Source of the DNA: Arenibacter catalasegens
GTDB lineage: Bacteria > Bacteroidota > Bacteroidia > Flavobacteriales > Flavobacteriaceae
Assembly: GCF_002909235.1 (NCBI RefSeq)
Contig: NZ_PHQQ01000003.1
Location: 124,001 to 188,000 of the forward strand
Length of the DNA: 64,000 bases
Direction: 5' to 3'
Shown in pieces: positions 37,729 to 45,771 of this stretch (position 1 is its first letter; every line of letters starts with the position of its first letter). The translations under genes were made by a program, and so were the position numbers. The notes under the pieces are model-generated. The model was not told where the DNA came from, did no database searches, and saw nothing but the letters and a program-made list of their open reading frames with translations.

Positions 37729-39135
37729 TTATTTATTAAAATCGAAAAAGTTTTTGGCGTTATAATAAGAAATATCGGCCACAATCTTGCCCAATAATTT
37801 TTCATCTGCAGGAAGCTCCCCATTTACTACATCCTTCCCTATTAGATTACATAAAATCCTTCTAAAATATTCGTGCCTAGGAAAAGACAAAAAGCTCCTG
37901 GAATCGGTCAACATTCCTACAAAACAACTTAAAAGTCCCATATTGGAAAGCACATTCATTTGTTTTTCCATGCCATCCTTCTGATCCAAAAACCACCAAC
38001 CAGAGCCAAACTGCACTTTTCCCCTTACGCTACCATCATTAAAATTACCTACCATGGTAGCGATAACTTCATTATCGGAGGGATTAAGATTGTAGATTAT
38101 GGTTTTCGGCAATTGATCTGTTCCGTCCAATTCATTTAAGAAACCGCTCAATGCACGGGCCTGTGAAAAATCTCCAATGGAATCAAACCCGGTATCTGGA
38201 CCCAATTTGGACAACAGCCTTTTATTATTGTCCCGGATGGCTCCTATATGGAATTGTTGTACCCATCCTTTTTTATGATAACTCCTTCCCAAAAATAATA
38301 AAACCTGTGCCTTAAAATAGTTTACCTCTTCAACAGATAATGATACACCGTCCAATACTTTTTTAAACAGACTTTCGGCATCGTAAGTACCCTCCTTGAA
38401 ATAGTACAATTGCTCCAGACCATGATCCGCTAGCCTACCACCCTGTTCATGGAAATAGCTGATCCGGTTTTCCAAAGCGGCCAACAAATCATTAAAAGAT
38501 TTAATATTGATATTGGAAGCTTCTCCCAATTTCTCCAAATAGGCAACGTATGCCCCACCCTGTTCTATGGCAAATGTTTTATCAGGACGGAAGGTTGGAA
38601 ATACTTTAGGCGAAATTCCCTTTTGCAGTATACTTTTATGAAATTGCAAGGAGTCTATGGCTTCATCCGTGGTACATAAGGACTCCACTTTTTGCTGCTG
38701 CAACAATCCTAAGGTATGATGTGATGTTTGCTGTAACATGGCCGAGGTTCGCTCATAAATTTCTTCCGCATTCTCGGGCCCCAACAACTCTTGAATCCCA
38801 AAATAACGCTGTAATTCAAGATGCGTCCAATGGTATAACGGATTTCTTACCGTATAAGGCACTGTTTCCGCCCATTTAAGAAACTTTTCCTTGTCCGTGG
38901 CATTTCCTGTTATATAGCGCTCATCTATCCCAAAAGCACGCATGGCACGCCATTTATAATGATCTCCCGCCAACCAAGCCTGACTTATATTTTCAAAAAC
39001 ACGGTTATTGTTAATTTCCTGTGGTGGTAGGTGGTTGTGATAGTCAATTATCGGCAACCCTTTTGCATAATCGTGATATAACGTCTTGGCAAAGTCGCTT
39101 TGTAATAGAAAATCGTCATTTATAAAAGTCTTCAT
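37729..39135 (-). CDS. uxaC: Glucuronate isomerase
   Basis: The 468-residue protein matches UxaC along its length, with the metal-binding IIDYHNHLPP (about residues 29-38), VESLCTTDEAID, the FHIGAIRDNN segment and the SDSRSFLSFPRHEYFRR-like C-terminal motif (here TDSRSFLSFPRHEYFRR). It converts D-glucuronate to D-fructuronate (or galacturonate to tagaturonate). With the SDR and uxuA it makes a complete path to 2-keto-3-deoxygluconate. Confidence 0.96.
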   Translation of the reverse strand: MKTFINDDFLLQSDFAKTLYHDYAKGLPIIDYHNHLPPQEINNNRVFENISQAWLAGDHYKWRAMRAFGIDERYITGNATDKEKFLKWAETVPYTVRNPLYHWTHLELQRYFGIQELLGPENAEEIYERTSAMLQQTSHHTLGLLQQQKVESLCTTDEAIDSLQFHKSILQKGISPKVFPTFRPDKTFAIEQGGAYVAYLEKLGEASNINIKSFNDLLAALENRISYFHEQGGRLADHGLEQLYYFKEGTYDAESLFKKVLDGVSLSVEEVNYFKAQVLLFLGRSYHKKGWVQQFHIGAIRDNNKRLLSKLGPDTGFDSIGDFSQARALSGFLNELDGTDQLPKTIIYNLNPSDNEVIATMVGNFNDGSVRGKVQFGSGWWFLDQKDGMEKQMNVLSNMGLLSCFVGMLTDSRSFLSFPRHEYFRRILCNLIGKDVVNGELPADEKLLGKIVADISYYNAKNFFDFNK

Positions 39136-39198
39136 CTTTTGACCTGATTTAATTTTAGTTCTTATATACCCACTTGGTGTCCTAAATGCTATTTAATA

Positions 39199-41439
39199 TT
39201 ATTTTCCAATGAGCTCATACAATTCCTCTTCGGTATATTCCATTCCGTCCTTTGACTCCTTATCTCGCAATTCTTTAATTTTTGCGGGTTTTAAGCTTTT
39301 TGAATTAACCGAAAATGCATTGGTAACATAGGATATTATATCTGATATGTCCTTATCGGAAAGATTCTTATTATACTTGAGGCCCGGCATTTGATGCCCG
39401 TTATCATACAACTCCCCATTAATCTGCAAAGGCCCTTTTAGGCCGTGAAGAATAATCAGCCCCAATTGTTCCAAATGAGTAGAAATATACTTAGACCCCA
39501 CCAGTGATGGTGCTAATCCGTGGATTCCCTCACCACTGGAGGAATGACAGGAGGCACATATTTGACGAAATAGGATAGCTCCATTGGTTCTAGAATCCGC
39601 TCTCGCAATCTTAGTTGAATAAATATAATTGGGTTTGTTATTTCCCTTGCGTTCCACGCTTTCAGTTGTTAGACTGGCGAGGTCCGTATCCTTAAGGTTT
39701 TCAATTTGCCCTAGCTCGGAGTCCAGAGCCAGTAAAACATCTTCCGCCCCACTAACAATGGCTTCCTGATATATTTTCTTATCGCTGTATTTATTCGACA
39801 AATCGTAAATCATTGGGAAAAATACTTCTTGATCATATTTAGCCCAAATACCCAGTGTAGAAGAAAGATATAAATCCAACATAGGGTCATTTTTATTCAC
39901 GACCTCTTCAAATAAATCCTTTGCACTGTTCACATTAATCTCAGAAGCGAAATCCTCCAGCAGGACAATAGCATGTGATGCCATTTCCGGACCGCTTTCC
40001 TGGACCAGGTCAAATAAGAAATCGAAGGAAAGGGCATCAAGTCCTTTTAAAGCATAAAGCGCATGCAATTGAGACAAGGGATAATTATTATCCAAAGCCA
40101 TTTTTTTAAGTTTCGGCAAAACTTCCTTATTATTTTTCTGTATCAAATATTGTTGGGCACGATCTCGGACCCATCCATTTGTATCCTTCAATGATGCAAC
40201 CAACTTGGCTCCAGAAAAAGATTGTAAATCGGGAATTTTCCTAGCCGGAATGGATGTGTTTCGAACCCTTAAAATCCTTCCAAAATCCAATATGGTATCC
40301 AATTTTTTCTGAGCCGATATTTTTTTCAAATAGGGACTTAAAAACGCATAATGTTGAATTACACCCCGGTGCATATCCACCACATACATATTTCCATCAG
40401 GCCCGGTGGCCAGATTTACTGGGCGGAACCCCTCATCAGTAGACGCCAAAAACTCCTTTCCTTGCCACGCCTGCTCGGCTACAACCCGATCCCCATAAAA
40501 GGTAAGAATGTTCCTTTTTATCAAATTGGCCTCTGGAACGCAAACAAAGACATTTTGATCATAATCACTGGTAAACATACCTCCCCGGTATACCAATGGT
40601 CCACAAGCCGCGGTAACATCTACCAAAACACTGTCCTTGTTTAAAACCCCTTCCTCATACCCTCTATTAACAGATGCACTGTGTAGGGGATAAACACGTT
40701 GATCAGTTGTTAGAGTTACATCTACTCCTTCTTTAGGAACAAAATATTTATTCCTAACCAACCTATTGGGCAGTATAAAATCCCCCATTAATTGACGGGA
40801 ATTGTTATTGTAAAAAAGCCTTCCAAAATTATCATGGGTCATACCCCATTGTCCTCTTTGCGTGGTAGGTTCTTTGTTCCACACCCCATCCTTAAGTTGA
40901 TATCTGAAATTAGATTTGGCATTGTATATCCAGTTATCCAAATTCATCATTAAGCCATTTGGTTGATGTTCCGGATTACCAACTGTAGCATAAAGCGAAT
41001 CCACCAACACCCGGTTCACAGGTTTATCATTCTCAATTTCAACAAACCACAGGTTGGGTGATTCGGCGTATAATAACCCTCCGTATACCAAGGCCAAAGC
41101 CCTTGGCATCACCAAACTATCTAAAAAGGTCTTGGCATGGTCCATGATCCCGTCCCTGTCAAGGTCCTCGAGAATCTTAATAGATCCACTTGGCAAATCT
41201 TCATCATCGCCTTCCAAATTGACCATAAACCCAGTCATTTCAGCTACCCAAATACGGCCCTTAGAATCAAAATCTATGGCGACCGGTGCCGTTAAAAGAG
41301 GTTCGGAAGCCACCATCTCCAACTCAAAACCTTTTTCCACATTATAATCCTCCAGCGAAATTCGAGGCTCATCAAAGGATGGTTTACAAGATAAAACGGT
41401 AAATAAAAGTGAAATGTAAAAGCAAAATAATGATTTCAT
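39199..41439 (-). CDS. Lipoprotein dehydrogenase with beta-propeller, HEAT-like and cytochrome c domains
   Basis: I start this at the ATG at 41439 because it opens a lipoprotein signal (MKSLFCFYISLLFTVLSC); an in-frame ATG at 41505 would add 22 residues before it. The 746-residue protein has an N-terminal propeller of the PVC-type membrane-bound dehydrogenase group (DFDSKGRIWVAEM, ILEDLDRDGIMD, HQPNGLMMNLDNWIY), a middle region of HEAT-like helices, and a C-terminal cytochrome c domain with heme motif CASCH and a Met ligand candidate in GHQMPGL. It probably oxidises a sugar in the periplasm and passes electrons to respiration. The substrate is unknown. Confidence 0.85.
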   Translation of the reverse strand: MKSLFCFYISLLFTVLSCKPSFDEPRISLEDYNVEKGFELEMVASEPLLTAPVAIDFDSKGRIWVAEMTGFMVNLEGDDEDLPSGSIKILEDLDRDGIMDHAKTFLDSLVMPRALALVYGGLLYAESPNLWFVEIENDKPVNRVLVDSLYATVGNPEHQPNGLMMNLDNWIYNAKSNFRYQLKDGVWNKEPTTQRGQWGMTHDNFGRLFYNNNSRQLMGDFILPNRLVRNKYFVPKEGVDVTLTTDQRVYPLHSASVNRGYEEGVLNKDSVLVDVTAACGPLVYRGGMFTSDYDQNVFVCVPEANLIKRNILTFYGDRVVAEQAWQGKEFLASTDEGFRPVNLATGPDGNMYVVDMHRGVIQHYAFLSPYLKKISAQKKLDTILDFGRILRVRNTSIPARKIPDLQSFSGAKLVASLKDTNGWVRDRAQQYLIQKNNKEVLPKLKKMALDNNYPLSQLHALYALKGLDALSFDFLFDLVQESGPEMASHAIVLLEDFASEINVNSAKDLFEEVVNKNDPMLDLYLSSTLGIWAKYDQEVFFPMIYDLSNKYSDKKIYQEAIVSGAEDVLLALDSELGQIENLKDTDLASLTTESVERKGNNKPNYIYSTKIARADSRTNGAILFRQICASCHSSSGEGIHGLAPSLVGSKYISTHLEQLGLIILHGLKGPLQINGELYDNGHQMPGLKYNKNLSDKDISDIISYVTNAFSVNSKSLKPAKIKELRDKESKDGMEYTEEELYELIGK

Positions 41440-41648
41440 CAACTGAGGTAGTTTGTATTCTGTATTTGTAAATATGCAAAGACCACTAAAATAATGCAGG
41501 GGCAATTAAAATACTAATGGATTAATATTTATTTGGCAAAATATGGATAAACAGAAAGCTACATTGGCTTATTACCACATTTTCCTTTGACCAACGTTCA
41601 CATCCACTGGACGTGGATAACGTCATACGATGCGACAAAGTTGCCGTT

Positions 41649-42044
41649 TTAACCTTCGATATTTTTGATCAACGCACTAATTTTACTATCAGTTAAGGGT
41701 TTAGCTATAAAATCACTTACAATTTCATATTGTTTAGCCCTCTCAATATCCCTAGAATCTATTGAGGAACTTAATATATACACCCTTATGTGCTGTACCT
41801 TCGAAATTTTACTGAATATTTCCAAGAATTCCCAACCGTCCATTATGGGCATGTTAATATCTAAAAATATAACCTCTGGCAACCCTTGGTCAGATTCTAG
41901 CATTTGGACAATATTATCTAAAGCTTCCTTCCCATTTTGAAAGACAATAATATTTGCCCCAAAACTATTATTTCTCAATAGAATTTTAGAGCCAAAAATA
42001 AAAATAGGGTCATCATCGATGATGCAAGTAGTATTGATTCTCAT
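41649..42044 (-). CDS. Single-domain response regulator (CheY-like)
   Basis: This 131-residue receiver domain has the acidic pocket Asp10-12 (CIIDDDP), the phosphoacceptor Asp62 (FLDINMP), a Ser in YILSSS and Lys115 (FIAKPL). No output domain follows, so it signals through protein contacts or a phosphorelay. It sits 203 bases downstream of the PAS histidine kinase on the same strand and is its probable partner. Confidence 0.93.
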   Translation of the reverse strand: MRINTTCIIDDDPIFIFGSKILLRNNSFGANIIVFQNGKEALDNIVQMLESDQGLPEVIFLDINMPIMDGWEFLEIFSKISKVQHIRVYILSSSIDSRDIERAKQYEIVSDFIAKPLTDSKISALIKNIEG

Positions 42045-42247
42045 TCACTTTTATATTATTCCGTTCTTTAGTTGTACAATTGAAAAAATTTAATCTATTT
42101 ATCATATAGAATTAATAGACTCACATAATAAATTAAAATCCCCCTATAGACAAGGAACACTTATTACAAATTGTTTTTACATTAACGGCATCAAACTAAA
42201 AATAGTACCGGAAACACATCGACATTTATAAATAGGCCCTATCCACA

Positions 42248-45200
42248 TCAAATAATCCTAAAATATGTAGTGAATTTTGTGCCTATGTTTATTTCACTTT
42301 CTACTTCAATTCTACCCCCCATAGCATCGATCTGATTTTTACTAATAAAAAGTCCGATACCACGGGCTTCTGGATGACTATGAAATGTTTTGTACATGCC
42401 AAAGAGCTTTGTTCCATACCTATCCATATCGATCCCAAGTCCGTTATCGGCAATACTTAAAAAAGCATAATCCCCAGCCCTTCCACTGTTAATTTTTAGT
42501 ACTGCCGGCCGATCTGGAGATTTGTATTTTATAGCGTTGGTAATTAGATTAAGAATAATACTCTCCAAATAGGCATGCACGGCGAGTACATTAATTTCGC
42601 AATCAACCTCCAAGTCTATTTGTGCATTGTTTTTCTTAACTAGGGAATCAACCGTTCTTAAAGCTTTCTGAACATTTTCCAATAAATTTTGCGAGGTTAA
42701 AGTTGAGCTTACTTTAGAATTTATTTCCACAATCTCATTAAGCTGGTAAATGGTCTCGTTCATATTATCCGAAACGACCTTAATATTTCGATAGTATTCA
42801 TTTTTAATGACGTTGGGATCCTCTTGAAATGCCAAATCCAACAACATAGATATATTGCTGGTATGTGATCTTAAATTATGCGAAACGATATGGGCAAAAT
42901 TGATCAGGCGGTTATTGTGCTCCGTAAGGTTTTCCGTCAATAGCTTTTTGTCCGAAATATCCTGAATCTGAGCCACTAAATGAGTAACCTTGCCGGTGTC
43001 ATTTTTAACGGCCGCTATAGCGGCATTTACCCAAACATAGCCCCCATTTTTATGCACACAACGCTTCTCCAACTTAAACGACCCTTGTCCCCCACTATGA
43101 ATTTCTGCCAACATACCCTCAAGTCTACCCATATCCTCCTGATGTGCCAAATCAAATATTGTTTTTTCCAGAACTTCGGTCTCACTATATCCCAATATTT
43201 CACATAATCTAGGATTGGCCTTAGTCAGTTTTCCCTGCAAATCTATAACCAGCATGCCTATTGCGGCATGTTTAAAAGACCTCCTAAACTCTTCTTCCTT
43301 GACTGCCAATTCTTTTGTTGCCGTTGTCTTTTCATCTATATCCTGAAAAAAACCATATAACCTTGTACAGACTCCATCCAACATTTCCGCAATTCCAATG
43401 GTTCTGGACCAAAATACCGTTTGGTCAGTTGTAACTACCTGTAATTCAAGGTCAAAACCTTCTCCCTTTTCAGTGGCTGTTTTTATAGCCTCTATTAGGG
43501 CTGCCCTGTGCTCCCCTTCCTGAAAAAAGGGATATACTTCTTCTAAGGTAGGGACATAATCTTCAGACACTTTAACCATTTTTTTAATTGTAGGGCTCCA
43601 ATAAACAGTATTGGTTACAAAATCCAACTCCCAAATACCAATTTTCGCCGCTTCATTGATGCGCTTCATTATGTCTGTGTTATGAGCCAATAGAAGTTCA
43701 TTCTGTTTACGTTTTGTTATATCCTGTACTTGGGACACAAAATGTATAATGTCTCCCTGATCATTATGTATTGCGGACATAGATATATTAGCCCAAATAA
43801 CAGATCCATCTTTGTGTATAAACCTATGCTCTAACTTTATATATTTATGCTTGCCATGAAACAATTCTTCTATAAAAGTTCGGTTTATTATTAAGTCATC
43901 CGGATATGCAATACGCTCCAGATCTATCTGCTGCAACTCAGCCTCGGTATAACCGAATATATGGCAAAATCTTTTGTTGGCTTTTATCAATTTATTTTGA
44001 CCATCTATCAAAGCCATTCCCATGGAAGAATGATTAAAGGTTTGCCTAAATTGCTCCTCCCTAAACCTGATTTCCAACTGTACCTTTTTAATTTCATCAA
44101 TGTCCTGAATAAGTCCGTACAATCTTACGCACTTATTTTCACTGTGTTCGGAAGCACCTATTACCCTTACCCATTTCAAATTTCCGTTCTGCGTTTTTAT
44201 CTGCAATTGCTCATCAAACTCCATAGGTTTTAGAAGGGATTGCGAGACAACCTTCTTTATCCGTTCACGATTTTCACCTTCCAAATAAAAATCCAAGCCT
44301 GCTTCCAATGTTGGCGTATAATCTTCCGACACCTCGTGTATTTGCTTATTGACTTTACTCCAGAAAATATTACTTTCCTGTTGATCAACTTCCCAATAAC
44401 CAATTTTTGCAGCTTCACTGGACCGTTCAAAAAGATTCTTATACTTTTCCAACAAGATTTCATTGGTTTTACGACTACTTATATCATAATGAATGCCTGA
44501 CACGATTTCAGGAAGGCCATCTTCACCGAATTTGGTAATTTCTCCACGGCTCAAGACCCATACCCAATGCCCCTTTTTATGTTGCATTCTAAATTCTACT
44601 TCGTAAATACCATTTTCTTTAACATGATTTTCCAAGGAAATATCTATCGCCTCAATATCCTCAGGGTGAACCAGCTTTAAAAAAGTGCCGTAGGTTAATG
44701 GTTCCAGCTCGGCCAAGGTATATCCGAACATATTTGCCCATCTTTCATTACAAACTATATTTTCCATTTTTAGATTACCTTCCCATATCCCTATATTAGC
44801 CCCCTTTACAACATTTTTATAATGTTCTTTCCAAACCGTTAACTGTCTTTCATCCTCCTTGTATTTTTCAATGTTGAAGGCTGCACCAAAAAGTGCTTGG
44901 GCTTCTCCGGATTCATTGAGCACAACTTCACCCCTAAGGCTGAACCATAAGGTATGGCCCTTAAAATGGGTTAGTCTTATATCTATATTAAATGGGTGTT
45001 CTGTACTATTGTCTATATGCCTTTCGCAGGCGACCTGAATACGTCCTAAATCCACCTTGTTGATCAAGTACAAAAAATTTAGCTGGATAACATCCTTTGG
45101 CTCTGAAGAATAACCAAGTAATTGTGAGAGTTTATGACTAATACCACTCTTTTCCGGATTTTTTATATTCCAACACCACAAGCCATCCGTAAAACTTTCG

Positions 45201-45283
45201 TTGGTAAACTTTAAAAAATCAACTTCTTTATCTAATAGATCGCCAAATTCTGTTTGCAATAAAGTCCTATTATTTTTTGGCAT
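42248..45283 (-). CDS. Soluble multi-PAS sensor histidine kinase
   Basis: The 1011-residue protein has six PAS/PAC units (starting near residues 20, 145, 283, 408, 540 and 668), then a histidine-kinase H-box with the phosphoacceptor near His802 (HIVSHNLRSH) and a C-terminal ATPase with N-box LNLITNAIKY, DNGLGID and GIGLFISK. No signal peptide or membrane segment is seen, so it is a cytoplasmic sensor. PAS 3-4 and PAS 5-6 are similar as pairs (EAAKIGYWE/EAAKIGIWE; VSEDYTPTLE/VSEDYVPTLE), indicating an internal duplication. The signal sensed is unknown. Confidence 0.92.
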   Translation of the reverse strand: MPKNNRTLLQTEFGDLLDKEVDFLKFTNESFTDGLWCWNIKNPEKSGISHKLSQLLGYSSEPKDVIQLNFLYLINKVDLGRIQVACERHIDNSTEHPFNIDIRLTHFKGHTLWFSLRGEVVLNESGEAQALFGAAFNIEKYKEDERQLTVWKEHYKNVVKGANIGIWEGNLKMENIVCNERWANMFGYTLAELEPLTYGTFLKLVHPEDIEAIDISLENHVKENGIYEVEFRMQHKKGHWVWVLSRGEITKFGEDGLPEIVSGIHYDISSRKTNEILLEKYKNLFERSSEAAKIGYWEVDQQESNIFWSKVNKQIHEVSEDYTPTLEAGLDFYLEGENRERIKKVVSQSLLKPMEFDEQLQIKTQNGNLKWVRVIGASEHSENKCVRLYGLIQDIDEIKKVQLEIRFREEQFRQTFNHSSMGMALIDGQNKLIKANKRFCHIFGYTEAELQQIDLERIAYPDDLIINRTFIEELFHGKHKYIKLEHRFIHKDGSVIWANISMSAIHNDQGDIIHFVSQVQDITKRKQNELLLAHNTDIMKRINEAAKIGIWELDFVTNTVYWSPTIKKMVKVSEDYVPTLEEVYPFFQEGEHRAALIEAIKTATEKGEGFDLELQVVTTDQTVFWSRTIGIAEMLDGVCTRLYGFFQDIDEKTTATKELAVKEEEFRRSFKHAAIGMLVIDLQGKLTKANPRLCEILGYSETEVLEKTIFDLAHQEDMGRLEGMLAEIHSGGQGSFKLEKRCVHKNGGYVWVNAAIAAVKNDTGKVTHLVAQIQDISDKKLLTENLTEHNNRLINFAHIVSHNLRSHTSNISMLLDLAFQEDPNVIKNEYYRNIKVVSDNMNETIYQLNEIVEINSKVSSTLTSQNLLENVQKALRTVDSLVKKNNAQIDLEVDCEINVLAVHAYLESIILNLITNAIKYKSPDRPAVLKINSGRAGDYAFLSIADNGLGIDMDRYGTKLFGMYKTFHSHPEARGIGLFISKNQIDAMGGRIEVESEINIGTKFTTYFRII

Positions 45284-45288
45284 AAAAT

Positions 45289-45295
45289 CCTCCTT
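45289..45295 (-). promoter_or_regulatory. Strong Shine-Dalgarno site of the histidine kinase
   Basis: The minus strand reads AAGGAGG five bases before the kinase ATG. A near-perfect anti-SD match is uncommon in Bacteroidota, where most genes use A-rich leaders. It also fixes the kinase start. Confidence 0.75.
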
Positions 45296-45685
45296 ATTTA
45301 AAAAATATACATTTTACCGTACCTGCTTTACACCCTATAAATCTATTTAAATTTATAACGTGAAAATTAATACATTAATTTGGTCTTCAACGACGGTTAT
45401 ATTAAACGGCCTTATACAGGCCTATGCGTTCAACATTAAAGCGCTACACAAATGTAGAGGGGGGAGTACCATGTAGTCATAACATTTTTTACTATTGTTT
45501 TAAGCCCAATATTAATTGGAATAACCACTGTATAGTCAAATATAAGCAAAGAAACTATTAACAATCGAACGATTTTAAAATATACAAATATTTTTGTGTT
45601 ATATTTTATATCACCCAAGATATCGCCCACAACTGAAAATTTGGAATTAAATCTATATGCTTAGATAAAACTGAAAAGACCTATT

Positions 45686-45729
45686 AAAGGATATGCAATC
45701 TGAAAATATCTTCAGATTACATATCCTTT
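45686..45729 (-). terminator. Terminator downstream of ppc
   Basis: AAAGGATATGCAATCTGAA (45686-45704) and TTCAGATTACATATCCTTT (45711-45729) form a long stem with one mismatch and a 6-base loop, 43 bases after the ppc stop. The T-tract on the minus strand is short. Confidence 0.75.
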
Positions 45730-45771
45730 TTCAAGCCTTTTAAGTACCACTGTAGATTATAAATCTTAGAA

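Larger units (their letters stand above)
45284..45771. other. 488-bp intergenic region between the kinase and ppc
   Basis: Besides the ribosome-binding site of the kinase and the terminator downstream of ppc, I see no supported gene here. A 64-codon open frame at 45436-45630 on the minus strand lacks homology I recognise and a convincing start context. Confidence 0.5.

Noticed and set aside
41610-41624. Small inverted repeat GACGT-N5-ACGTC upstream of the response-regulator end
   Set aside because: The arms are only five bases and there is no promoter or T-tract beside it.
45436-45630. A 64-codon hydrophobic frame in the kinase-ppc gap
   Set aside because: There is no ribosome-binding context and no family recognised; AT-rich DNA readily gives hydrophobic frames of this size.
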